Shown: positions 42,029 to 51,800 of the stretch, piece by piece
Layout of the letters: the number at the start of each line of letters is the position of its first letter
How positions within the stretch are numbered: the first letter of the stretch is position 1
From: an uncultured Acetatifactor sp.
Lineage (GTDB): Bacteria > Bacillota > Clostridia > Lachnospirales > Lachnospiraceae
DNA: 64,000 nt
Assembly: GCA_910584235.1 (NCBI GenBank)
Contig: CAJTZD010000003.1
Span: forward strand, 1-64,000
Direction of reading: 5' to 3'
The notes under the pieces: generated by a model
The model's input: the letters and a program-made list of their open reading frames with translations, nothing else
Database searches by the model: none
What the model was told of the DNA's origin: nothing
Translations under genes and position numbers: made by a program

Positions 42029-43510
42029 TTACTTCGTAGCCGCGTCAATTGCCGCTCTCTCCGTGGTGATCAGGTTGTTGGCAAGGGTATTTAACTGGGA
42101 AGCGTAATCATCGATAGAAAGCTCTCCCAAAATGCACTTGTCAAGAATCTTGCCCATGGTGGCCTCTTCGCCGTCAAGCTCAATGCCCGTGGTGCCGTTC
42201 CAGCGTACAAACTCATATGCGGGAGCAAATTTGAAAGCCTCAACCACAGTACCGTTGGCATCCATGTTCTCATAAGCCTCCTGCACGCCTTTCACGGGGA
42301 AAGCCTCAAAGTAGCGCTTCAGCACTTCTTCGTCCGCAGTGATGGGCAGCGCGACCCAGCTCACGGAATCATCCGCCGCGTCAATGTCCATGCGGTTCAC
42401 TGCCGCGTCCACGCCCCAGAACATGAACTTCACAAACTCCCAGGCTTCCTGGGGATGCTCTGTGGTAGCGGAGATAAAGCAATAGTCAGGGATGATTGCG
42501 TTCTTTCCGTCGGGAAGTCCCACATACTCTACATTATAGGTGATGCCTGTGCCGTCCGTATAGCCGCCGCAGCAGTAGGAGGCGTCATACCAGATAGCTG
42601 TATAGCCCTTAAGCCATGCATCGTAGTCTCCGGCTTCCGCGCCCGCCGTTATATTCTTCTGGTCGTCGCTTAGGCCTGCCCAGGAATACTTTGCCAGATT
42701 CTGGGTCTCTTTTACCGCACGGATGAATTCCGGGCTGTCCAGATGCACCTGGGTGCCGTCGTAGGTGTACCACCCCTGGTTCTCATCCCAGATATAGGGC
42801 AGGAAGTTGGGGAAATCATTGACATACTTCAGAGCCGCGATTCCCTGTGAGGGATTGTGAAGCTTCTCAACCGCCGCCATGAAATCATCCCAGGAGTAAC
42901 CATAGGTTAAAGGCGTTACGTTCATCTCGTCGAACAGCTCCGTATTGATGAACATTCCAGCAAGATGCATGGACGTGGGAATTCCGTAGCTTTTTCCGTT
43001 ATAGGCTCCGGACTCTCTCAGAGACTCGGGGATCATATTCCAGTCGCTGTCGGCCGCGATCAGGTCATTCAGGTTCAGGGCCCAGCCGCTTGATACCGCA
43101 GTGGGAAGCGTGGCGATCAGGGACACGTCCGGCAGGGAGTTTCCTGCTGCAGCCGTAGCCAGCGCTTCGTTCCAGCTGCCCGTGATCTCCTCGGCGATCT
43201 CAATCTTGATGTTGGGATGGGAATCTTCAAAAGCGGCGATCATCTGGCGCTCGATATTGTTCTCCTCGGCCGTACCCAATGCCCAGCTGGCGAACCGGAG
43301 CGTAACCTGGTCGCCGTCTGCGCTCTCGTCCTGGGCGTCGGAATTCTCAGCGCTCTGCTCCTGGTTCTGTTCTGAGCTTTGCTCTTCTTTCTGCCCCCCC
43401 GAAGAAGAATCCTGGGCGGAAGAAGATTCTCCGGAACCCGGATTTCCACAGCCCGCAACACCTGCCGTCATCACTGCCGTAAGCAGCACTGCCAAAAATT
43501 TTCTTTTCAT
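42029..43510 (-). CDS. ABC solute-binding lipoprotein (glucan locus)
   Basis: This 493-residue lipoprotein starts MKRKFLAVLL, with a signal segment and lipobox VAGC near residue 20. A Ser/Gln/Glu-rich linker of about 45 residues follows. The binding domain begins VTLRFASWALGTAEENNI and contains typical blocks such as GSWNEALATAAAGNSLPDV and YGIPTSMHLAGMFINTELFDE. ATG 43510 has AAGGAGG seven bases upstream; an in-frame ATG at 43531 lacks one. It is followed by a GC-rich hairpin, which should raise its expression relative to downstream genes. It may feed the permease pair at 31020-32941 or share the pair at 37151-38964. Confidence 0.92.
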   Translation of the reverse strand: MKRKFLAVLLTAVMTAGVAGCGNPGSGESSSAQDSSSGGQKEEQSSEQNQEQSAENSDAQDESADGDQVTLRFASWALGTAEENNIERQMIAAFEDSHPNIKIEIAEEITGSWNEALATAAAGNSLPDVSLIATLPTAVSSGWALNLNDLIAADSDWNMIPESLRESGAYNGKSYGIPTSMHLAGMFINTELFDEMNVTPLTYGYSWDDFMAAVEKLHNPSQGIAALKYVNDFPNFLPYIWDENQGWYTYDGTQVHLDSPEFIRAVKETQNLAKYSWAGLSDDQKNITAGAEAGDYDAWLKGYTAIWYDASYCCGGYTDGTGITYNVEYVGLPDGKNAIIPDYCFISATTEHPQEAWEFVKFMFWGVDAAVNRMDIDAADDSVSWVALPITADEEVLKRYFEAFPVKGVQEAYENMDANGTVVEAFKFAPAYEFVRWNGTTGIELDGEEATMGKILDKCILGELSIDDYASQLNTLANNLITTERAAIDAATK

Positions 43511-43628
43511 AGCATCCTCCTTGTTATTCAATATGAATTTTATAATCCCCCGCCGCTGTACGCGGCAGGAAAATTATCCTGATTTTGCGACGGCCCCAGG
43601 CCGCCCTTACACTGTCTGACTTTTCCCT

Positions 43629-45080
43629 CTATTCTTTCGCGGAAAATCCCAGCCTCTCCAGGCCTGAGCGGACAGCTTCGTTTTCCATAAAATACTTCCA
43701 GACAAATTCTCCCTCATAGTTGGCGATCATAAGCAGGGATATCCCCTTGTCGATTCCGATGTAGTCCTGACCGAACCAGTTCCGGTCCAAGTTGTAGGCA
43801 TCCTTTAGCCCATACTCCCCCACAAGTTCCGGAAAAGTCCTATAGTGCTTTAACGCCGCCGTGGATTCCTCCGGAGTAAAGGGCATGGAGCCGATGGCAC
43901 CCGCCGGGGCGATGGTTCCCGAGGATTCGTGAGCCCTGTTGTCCGTACCCGAGGGCGGAGCGCCCAGCAGACCGTTATAGCCCTCCGGCGTGTCACAGGC
44001 CGTAAGCCCCCATGCGTTCTCGCCGTAGGTTTCCCAGGTATCCTGCTCCTCTATGCAGAACTGCCTTGCCGCCAAAGTGGCCGTCACGGAATTCTGGTAC
44101 CAGTCCGTGCCCTGTTCATCCACCAGTCCCCTGAAGTCCAGAAACGCGTGGGAGAACTGATAGGTAAAAATGGAGCCGAACCAGGAGTGGATGAACTCAT
44201 ACTCCCCATACCTGCCTTTCAGCCGGCCGAAAGCCTCATAAGGCCCTTTGTCCAGGGGATGGGTGGGCGAGCCTGCTGCCAGCACATAGAGCATCAGCTG
44301 CTCCGCATAGACGTCCCAATGTCCCGAGAACTCTCCCTCCGGTGAGCAGCTCATATAGAACATGTTCCTGGAGCCGTCCAGGAAATAATTCCAGTCAACT
44401 CTCTCGTACAGCTCTTTCGCTTTCTCCTGCACCGATTCGCCGAAGTATTCTCCTGCCGTAACAGCGCCGCACAGCAGGATCCCCGTGTCGATGACGGAGA
44501 CTTCGCTTCCCGTGCCGGGCTCACCGTTTAGCATATTGATGAAATGATATAAAAATCCCTCTTTCTGTTCCAGGGAAAGCAGCGTGTCCATGGTTTTGTC
44601 CGCTCTTTCCTCTCCCTGCTCTTTCGTAATCCAGCCCTTTTCAATGCCGTAGGGAATGGCCGCCAGGGCAAAGCCTGTAGCCGCGATGCTGGACACGTTC
44701 TTCGCCCCCGGATACCGGTCTCTCACCATTCCGTAAGCGCCGCTGGCCTCGTCTGTCTGTACCTGCTCCCACAGATACAGGAAACAGCCTTTTGCCTCTT
44801 CCAGGACTTCCTGGTCCGGGAGGATGGGGGCTTCGCCGCCTGTGGGCTCTCCGTCCTGGGCTATGGCGTCCCCATCCCCTTCGGAAATTTCCCCATTTTG
44901 GGCGACGGATGCCTCTTGGTTTTTGGATTCTTCCCCGTCCTGGACGGCGGATGCTCCCTGCTCTTGGGCGGCATCCCCAGGCGGCTCCGCGCCGCAGCCG
45001 GCCAACAGCAGTGTACCCGCCAGCAGCAGACATACTATACGCCTCTTCAAAAAGCCTCCCCGGCTATACCATACTCTCAT
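43629..45080 (-). CDS. Surface lipoprotein GH144-family endo-beta-1,2-glucanase
   Basis: This protein of about 483 residues has a signal segment with lipobox LLLAGC and a Glu/Gln/Asp-rich linker, then a PF10091/GH144 domain from about residue 100. Family blocks are CFLYLWEQVQTDEASGAYGMVRD, EVSVIDTGILLCG, GHWDVYAEQLMLYVL, TYGENAWGLTACDTPEGYNG and YIGIDKGISLLMIANY. The known GH144 activity is endo-cleavage of beta-1,2-glucan to sophoro-oligosaccharides, which suits the GH94 gene 102 bases upstream. The start is uncertain: ATG 45080 has GGAGG eleven bases upstream, whereas a TTG at 45050 (giving LKRRIVCLLL) has GGGGAGG four bases before it. Confidence 0.87.
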   Translation of the reverse strand: MRVWYSRGGFLKRRIVCLLLAGTLLLAGCGAEPPGDAAQEQGASAVQDGEESKNQEASVAQNGEISEGDGDAIAQDGEPTGGEAPILPDQEVLEEAKGCFLYLWEQVQTDEASGAYGMVRDRYPGAKNVSSIAATGFALAAIPYGIEKGWITKEQGEERADKTMDTLLSLEQKEGFLYHFINMLNGEPGTGSEVSVIDTGILLCGAVTAGEYFGESVQEKAKELYERVDWNYFLDGSRNMFYMSCSPEGEFSGHWDVYAEQLMLYVLAAGSPTHPLDKGPYEAFGRLKGRYGEYEFIHSWFGSIFTYQFSHAFLDFRGLVDEQGTDWYQNSVTATLAARQFCIEEQDTWETYGENAWGLTACDTPEGYNGLLGAPPSGTDNRAHESSGTIAPAGAIGSMPFTPEESTAALKHYRTFPELVGEYGLKDAYNLDRNWFGQDYIGIDKGISLLMIANYEGEFVWKYFMENEAVRSGLERLGFSAKE

Positions 45081-45182
45081 AGTCCCGCTATCCTCCATGG
45101 CAATCCAATCTTGTATAGACCTTTGCCTGACTTTCCCCTGCCCTTTAGTGATCTTTTCTTAATATAAGATTCTCCGCACCTC

Positions 45183-48100
45183 TTACCAGGTCTCAACCGT
45201 CAGCGTATCCGGCAGTTCCAGCCACTGCTCCTTAGAGAGCCTTATGCCTCCCTGGCGGTAGGTATCCTCTCCCGGGGAAAGAGGCAGCTTTCTGTCCTCT
45301 GCCCAAAGCGCCGCCGCTCCGCAGCCTTTCTCCCGAACCACATAGCGGATTGTCTTCGTCCTGCCGCCGAATGCGGCCGTTACCTGCGCACCGTCCAATT
45401 CCGCAGGCAGTGCCGGATTGAATTCCACCCAGTCTGCAGTCATCCGGATTCCCAGCATATCCCTGATAACACGGCTTAGATATATGCCGGGGCCGCTGGA
45501 ATAAAGCCTCCATCCGCCCTTTGCCAGGATCTCGCCTTTTCTCAGTTCCTCAAACCGGCTGCTGAATTCATACCGGTCCGCCACATCCGCGTCCGAACTG
45601 CTGAAATACGTGTTGGACTGCCTGGGCGCCGCATTGGGTACTGTCTCCGTCAGGAGAATGGGATTGGCCTGGAGGATTCCTTTCCAGAGCTTCTCCCCTC
45701 TTCCCAGCCTCGCCATGGCCTCCAGATACCTGATATGGGCATGGACGTAGAGGATACCGATTTCTCTTCCCACATTTGCCGCCTGCTCCGCTCTCTGGAA
45801 ATATACGGAACGCCCGCCGTTATACGTGGCCGGCCGGTTCATCAGTCTGACTCCGTCCGGGAATGTAAGTTCCTTTTCGATCAGTTCCTCGTTTGCGGCG
45901 GCAAGTGCATCGTCCGCGATTCCTGCGATGATGCTCCTGGTCAGGGGAAGCAGCCTGTAGCGGATCCCCGTCATTTCGTCTAACGGATGCAGCAGGTACT
46001 GAATCTCCCCATCGTCCTCCATCAGGATGAATCCGGCTATGACGCCGTCCTTTACCAGGTAATTGCTGAAATCCTCTTTCATCGCCTCCGTGAGCTCAGA
46101 CAGCCGCGCCCCTGTCTGCAGCCCTGCTTTTTCCAGCTGCCTGCCAAGCCCGGACATGACCTGGATGGCCAGCGCGTGGGTCCATGCGCTGCAGAGTTTT
46201 TTCTTCCACTCGGGCCTGGCGGGCTGCAGGGTATCGTCCCAATCGCCTCCCGCATAGTTGACCAAATGCGTGCCCGGCAGCATCCGCTCTCTGACACTGG
46301 CAACCGCACGTTCAATATGCTTCAGAATGCTCTCCGGCCCTCCGTCCCGGTAAGGGACCTCCGCCTCTAAAAGAGCCAGGTCGCCGCTGGCTTCCAGATA
46401 GTCTCCGATGCTCTTCAAGGGCCAGAACACCACATCCCCGTGACAGTCCCCCGCCGCATAGGGGTAACGGTCATACATAAAGAATTGAGGCCACTCTCCG
46501 GAATCCCGGTTCTGATGGGCAAAGATTTCCAGCAGCGTCTCCCTGGCAAGACTGAAATGCCCCGTGGCCAGGAAAAGCTCCATGGGCCCCTGGCAGACAT
46601 CCCTGGTCCCCCAGGCCGCGCCTCCGGACTGCTCCAGTCCGTGGGGCGCCGCAAAATGAATCATGGCATCGTGGAGATACCAAAACAGAATCTCGTTCAT
46701 CCGCTCCAGCTTCGGATTCTGCGCATGGTCAAACCGAATCTCCCCCAGGAATGACTCGTAGAAATTCAGATACCACTTTTCCGCTTCCTCCGGTCCGCAC
46801 AGCCTCTCCGCCGCCGGCGCTTTTTCTCCCAGGGTTCCGCTGACAAACAAGGTCATCCTTGCGCCTCTCGCCCTGCCAAGGAGCAGATCCGCGCTCCTGG
46901 CCAGACCGTCCCCGTACAAAAGCCCGTCGTCCCCAAAGCTCCCCTCCGTGTCCAGAAATACCATCCGGTACTCCAGTTGGGGATAATACTCGTTAGAAGC
47001 CTTGCCGGTTCCGGCCTTAAGGCACACTCCCTTTTTGTCCGGGTCAAACCGGATCCGCAGATCCTCCCCGGCCAGAGCCAGTCCGGCCTGAACCAGATAC
47101 TCATAGCTTTTTCCGCTTTCGCTTTCGGCCTGCAGGAAAAAGACATTTTCACGGCCCACCCAGGCGGTGACCACCAGCATATCCTCCGGAAGAGAGTAAT
47201 ACCATCTGGAAAAATTCAGTCCCATCTCATAGGCTGACGGCATTGTCAGCATCCGGTATTTTCCCCCCATCCGCACATAGATGCGGATACCGTGCTGAGT
47301 GTGGAGATTCAGCGTATCCCTGACAGCGTCCAGCAGGGGATTGCTGTCCACATTGCCTACCACCAGCTGGCTGGCAAAAACGCCGTACATATAGTTTGTC
47401 ACCGCCAAAAGCTCTTTATCTACCTTTTCATCCGACATGGCGCTGAGCAGGATATGGCCGTGGGGGCGCTCCATTGCCACCTCCTTTTCCTGCATGACCA
47501 CATGGCGGTGATTCTCCGTAAAGAAGCTAAACAGCTTTCCGTCGCTGTACTCTTCCAGTCTGCGCTGCGGGAACCGTCTGTCCGTCTCTTCTCTTCCCAA
47601 TGCGTCCGCGGCATAGGGCTCTCCCAGTTCCTGTGCGGGCCCCAGCATGCAGACCGCTTCCCCTTTGCCGTCTCTCCAATCCCCGGCCATCCATGCCTTT
47701 CTTACGACAGCGCTTCTCTCCTGCTGCCTGTCCGGCTCCTCACAGTCCGGCAGGAAATATCCGTAAAAAGCTGCCCTGCGCTCTCCCTCCAGCACAAACT
47801 TTTCCGTCTGCAGAGCTATGCAGGCCAATTCATACTGATAGACCTTTGAGGGAAGCATCCTTTCTTTCAGGGCCTGCAGTTGCCTGTTCTTCTTGCTCTC
47901 CCTGCCATATAGCTGGAAAGCGTCCGTGGCGTAGGCGATGGTCCTGATCCCCAGAGAACCCTGCTGCAGCATGGGATGGCGGCCGCCCTGGTCCATATTC
48001 TGGCGGGAGGCGATGGCGAAGCCCTCTTCGGTCTCTGCCACATGATGTCCAAGGTACTGGCTCTGATACAGTACATTGGCCCGAAGCGCTCCCCTGTCGG

Positions 48101-48509
48101 CCACACCGATATCCTGCACATATACCAGGTCGCATTTTTCTCCGCTTCCGGTGAGAGATACGTTCCAGATCCAGGCGGAGGCGTCCTCCCCGCCGTCCGG
48201 TATCCCGGCCGGGCGAAAGGTTACTCTACAGGATATCCCCTCTGCCTCCCTCTCAAACTCCAGCGAGGATTCCGATACTTTCATCCGCGTTCCGGCTCCG
48301 TTGAGACGATATATTTTTTCAACGCTTTCTCCCCGGAAAATCCGCAGGAAAATCCCTCCCACCGGCTCCTCTGTCAGGCCTGTGGGGATCTGCGTGATCA
48401 CGAAAGCTTCTCTTGAGAATTCATGGGGATTACCGTTTTCCAGAAAAGAATACTCCGCCTTTCCGTCCTTTATCCGAATCAACGAATCTCTATATTTCCA
48501 TATCTCCAT
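45183..48509 (-). CDS. 1,2-beta-oligoglucan phosphorylase (GH94)
   Basis: This cytosolic protein of about 1,108 residues matches the sophoro-oligosaccharide phosphorylase branch of GH94, whose characterised members from Listeria and Lachnoclostridium are about 1,100 residues long. It converts beta-1,2-oligoglucan and phosphate into glucose 1-phosphate and a shortened chain. The catalytic barrel includes GGAAWGTRDVCQGPMELFLATGHF, SGEWPQFFMYDRYPY and NYAGGDWDDTLQPARPEW, which holds the expected acid Asp. NTYFSSSDADVADRYEFSSRF and GGWRLYSSGPGIYL are also family-like. ATG 48509 was chosen for its upstream AGGAGCGG; in-frame starts at 48530 and 48584 are less well supported. It is the first gene of the operon behind a strong promoter and palindromic operator. 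Confidence 0.9.
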   Translation of the reverse strand: MEIWKYRDSLIRIKDGKAEYSFLENGNPHEFSREAFVITQIPTGLTEEPVGGIFLRIFRGESVEKIYRLNGAGTRMKVSESSLEFEREAEGISCRVTFRPAGIPDGGEDASAWIWNVSLTGSGEKCDLVYVQDIGVADRGALRANVLYQSQYLGHHVAETEEGFAIASRQNMDQGGRHPMLQQGSLGIRTIAYATDAFQLYGRESKKNRQLQALKERMLPSKVYQYELACIALQTEKFVLEGERRAAFYGYFLPDCEEPDRQQERSAVVRKAWMAGDWRDGKGEAVCMLGPAQELGEPYAADALGREETDRRFPQRRLEEYSDGKLFSFFTENHRHVVMQEKEVAMERPHGHILLSAMSDEKVDKELLAVTNYMYGVFASQLVVGNVDSNPLLDAVRDTLNLHTQHGIRIYVRMGGKYRMLTMPSAYEMGLNFSRWYYSLPEDMLVVTAWVGRENVFFLQAESESGKSYEYLVQAGLALAGEDLRIRFDPDKKGVCLKAGTGKASNEYYPQLEYRMVFLDTEGSFGDDGLLYGDGLARSADLLLGRARGARMTLFVSGTLGEKAPAAERLCGPEEAEKWYLNFYESFLGEIRFDHAQNPKLERMNEILFWYLHDAMIHFAAPHGLEQSGGAAWGTRDVCQGPMELFLATGHFSLARETLLEIFAHQNRDSGEWPQFFMYDRYPYAAGDCHGDVVFWPLKSIGDYLEASGDLALLEAEVPYRDGGPESILKHIERAVASVRERMLPGTHLVNYAGGDWDDTLQPARPEWKKKLCSAWTHALAIQVMSGLGRQLEKAGLQTGARLSELTEAMKEDFSNYLVKDGVIAGFILMEDDGEIQYLLHPLDEMTGIRYRLLPLTRSIIAGIADDALAAANEELIEKELTFPDGVRLMNRPATYNGGRSVYFQRAEQAANVGREIGILYVHAHIRYLEAMARLGRGEKLWKGILQANPILLTETVPNAAPRQSNTYFSSSDADVADRYEFSSRFEELRKGEILAKGGWRLYSSGPGIYLSRVIRDMLGIRMTADWVEFNPALPAELDGAQVTAAFGGRTKTIRYVVREKGCGAAALWAEDRKLPLSPGEDTYRQGGIRLSKEQWLELPDTLTVETW

Positions 48510-48550
48510 TGTCTGTCCGCTCCTGTCCATGTATATGATTTCGCCTTGTC

Positions 48551-48597
48551 GAAACGTTTCTACTGGCAATATTATACTATCCAAAATCCATTGTCAA
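48551..48597 (-). promoter_or_regulatory. Promoter and palindromic LacI-type operator of the glucan operon
   Basis: On the minus strand a consensus TTGACA (48592-48597) is followed by overlapping -10 candidates, TATAAT (48571-48576, 15-base spacer) and TAATAT (48569-48574, 17-base spacer). Ten bases further is the perfect 10-base palindrome GAAACGTTTC (48551-48560), which covers the expected first transcribed bases. This layout fits repression by a LacI-family protein. The untranslated leader to ATG 48509 would be about 55 bases. The rest of 48598-48824 shows no gene. Confidence 0.75.
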
Positions 48598-48824
48598 TAG
48601 CTTCTTCCGCTCTCCCGAAATCTTGTACATAATAGACAATTTTACGCCTGGTATTTTGTAGAAATTCACTTACAGCCCTTTGCAGGCCTGTTTTCCGCTT
48701 TCCGGTCTGTTTCGGGAATATACTCACAAGCCATAAAGTCTGCCGTCAGTTTACGGCATCCGCCGCTCGTGAACCGGGCGCCCGTCAGCCTCTGCTGACA
48801 CATTTCCTTTGGGTGTCTGTGTGC

Positions 48825-48863
48825 ATAAAAAGAAGCACCGAGAGAACAAATCCCCTCAGTGCC
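48825..48863 (-). terminator. Terminator overlapping the helicase stop codon
   Basis: On the minus strand GCACTGAG pairs with CTCGGTGC (one wobble pair) and is followed by TTCTTTTT. The stem includes the stop codon of the helicase gene at 48856. It insulates the glucan operon from the upstream genes. Confidence 0.75.
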
Positions 48864-51800
48864 TTACCGAGAAATAGTTCATCAGAATCTCTTTGATATG
48901 GCTGTACCGCCTGGCGTAGGAGTTCTCCACCCGGATCAGCTGCAGGTGGTGGGCGGCGCAGATTTCGTTCTTTTTCCGGTCTCTGTTCTTCACCGCCTCA
49001 TCCCCGAAATGCTCCTTGCCGTCCAGTTCAATGGCCAGGACGGGAAAGTCGGCCTGCCCTTGTTTCTCATAGACCACAAAATCGAATCGTCCGGAATAGA
49101 ACAGGTCGCTGTGATTTACGTTGTCCGAAAAGACCTGGGAAATGGCTACTTCTTTCTGTATGGTGAAGCGGTTCTGGGACAGCCAGATATTTTCCAGGGC
49201 ATGGTTCAGATTCTCCAGGAAAGCCTCCTCGGTGGCCGTGCTGAAAGGCTTCACCCCCAAAGCTCTGGAGTTTGCCGTCTTGCGGGTGACCTGGGTCTCG
49301 CCGTTCTTCTTCACATATTCCACCAGTTCATAGAGGTCATCTTCATCGCCCTGCCTGTGGAGCCTGTTCAGATTCGCTGAGTCGGAGAGCACAATGAGGC
49401 GGTCCCTGGCCCGGGAGGTGGCTACGTTGATGAGCTCCTTATTATTCTTCAGCCATTCGTAAGTGCCGGCCTGGGTCTGGTCGGTGACGGCGGTGGAGAA
49501 CAGCACCACGTCCTTTTCGTCTCCCTGAAAGGCATGCACCGTGCCGCATGCCACATTGGAAAGCCCCTCCCTCTCCAGGGCCTCCTCGATGAGCTTCCTC
49601 TGGTTCACGAAAGGCGTGATGACTCCGATGCTCTGCTGTCTGTGGCGTTTGGCATAGCCTACTATCTCCTCCACCTCCCCGGGGGACGTATTGCGCAATG
49701 CCTCTTTTTGGCTCTTCACGTCCACGTACACCAGCGGACGCGGCTCTTTGCTCTCGGAGCAGATCTGCAGCCTGGCATTATAATACTTCTGGTTATTGAA
49801 TTCGATGATCTTTTTGTTGCAGCGGTAGTGATTGTGCAGCAGCACCTCGTCGCTGACCGCATCGCAGGCCAGGAACGTCTTGTAGATAGAATTTTTGCAG
49901 TAATCGTATTCCTCGGCCACATTGTACTTCTTCCGCAGCTTCTGATTGGGCGCCTCGTCCAGGAGGATTACAGGATTGAGCTGCTGGGGATCTCCCACCA
50001 GCATCAGGCTCTCCCCCCGCAGGATGGGCACCAGAGACACCGCCGTGTTGCACTGGCTGGCCTCGTCCATGATGACCATGTCGAACATGGGCCCCGGCTC
50101 CCCCAGCCTGTGGGCGGAGATGCAGGTGGTAATGATGATAGGGAAGATTTCCTGGAGTTTTTTCACGTTTGCGGTTTCTGTCAGGTATTTGGAAAAAGCG
50201 GCGGTCTGCTCCTTTTCATCCATGTCGAATAAGATCTTTCGTAATTTCGCATATTTTTTATCATCCAGCTTCTTCAGATACCGGGCTGACGTGTAATAGA
50301 GATATTTGCGCAGCTCCTCCAAGTCATCATCCAGCAGGGCAAGGGCATCCTTATCCGTAATCTCCCCTATCTGTCCCATCCGGTTCTGCACCTGTCCAAG
50401 CTGTCTGCCCTGGAGGTCCGCCTGAAAGGGCAGCATCTCCATGGATATCTGCACCCGGCTCTGGTACTCAAGCAGACGCTTCAGGGTCTCGCTGCGCTCC
50501 TTTAAGTCCAGCACTTCCTCATATCTGCGCAGCAGGTTGGACAGGTTCTTCGCACGGTTGGCTCTGTCTCCTTTCCTCCGGTCCAGGGTGCCCTCAAATA
50601 CCGTTATGCCCTGAACCTGCTGGTACAGGTTTCGAATATACTTTATGGCCTCCCGAACCTTGTCCACATTTCCCAGCCGCAGGACAGGGAATGGAATCCG
50701 CTTCCCCTGGTATCTTAAGTCCGTCAGCTTTTCAAACACCGTATTGATAGGGTGGTTGTTATAAGAGGCGAAAAGTACCGTTTTTTCGTTAAAAAAGGCT
50801 GTCACTATGGTATTGAGAATGGTGTTGGTCTTCCCGGTGCCCGGCGGCCCCTGGATATAGGCCAGGGGGTACTTCATGGCATTGTGGATGGCCAGGAGCT
50901 GATCCAGATTGGTCTGGCGGCTGATCAAGGCCAGGGGATAGTTCTTCCTGCGCAGAGGCCTGTCCAGCAGATCCCCGAAAAAAGCTTTCAGGGGCACCGT
51001 GCTCCTGTCCTCGTCGTACATCTTTATGATGGCCTGGTATTCCGAGTGAAGATCCAGGGCAATGTCCATCCCCAGACCGATGACGTAGGGCATGTCGTCC
51101 ACCCCCATTACCCGGCCGCTGCGGCGCATGACGCAGTCCTTGATCTTCTCCTGGTTCTTCTCGAAATCCTTTAGCAGCTCGTATTCGTCCCCGTCCAGGT
51201 ATCTGCGGATATTCTCCCTTACCTCCCCATAGCTGTACTCGGTGCAGATAGTGATGTCCTCCTCCGGCCGCAGGAGGCGGCCTTTCACGTCCAGCTGGAG
51301 CTTGCGGCAGGCCAGCACGTAGAGTCCTCTTGCGGTGTGGATGCTGAGCACGTTCATGGCAAGCTGCTGGATGGAAAGCCTGGTGGCTTTTTCCTTTTCT
51401 TTCTCCGTCCTCCTCTGGAAATTCCGGACGATGGTACGAAACTGCTCCTCGTCCAGCGCATAGCCCTCCCCCCGGAAGCTCTCCCTGTCCAGGTAGCGGA
51501 CCAAGGCAAAGTCCGAATGGTAGGGCACCGTGTCCATGCGGTTGCACATTTCCAGGTAATTCAGGATTTTCAGGTTGGGAGAGTTGTCGAAGAGGGATTT
51601 GTATCTGTGGGGATTCAGGCTGATGTCCTCCACCAGTTCCTCATTGACAGGCTGATAAGACCCCTCCACGATCTGAGAGGTCAGAATGGAATCTATGTAG
51701 ATGGCTTCATAGCTTTTTGTGGTATACCGGCCAAGGTGCAGGCCGTCCACGGCCAGGGTACGCTTTTGGGGATTCAGGCTTTGGATGCCGATCCAGTATT

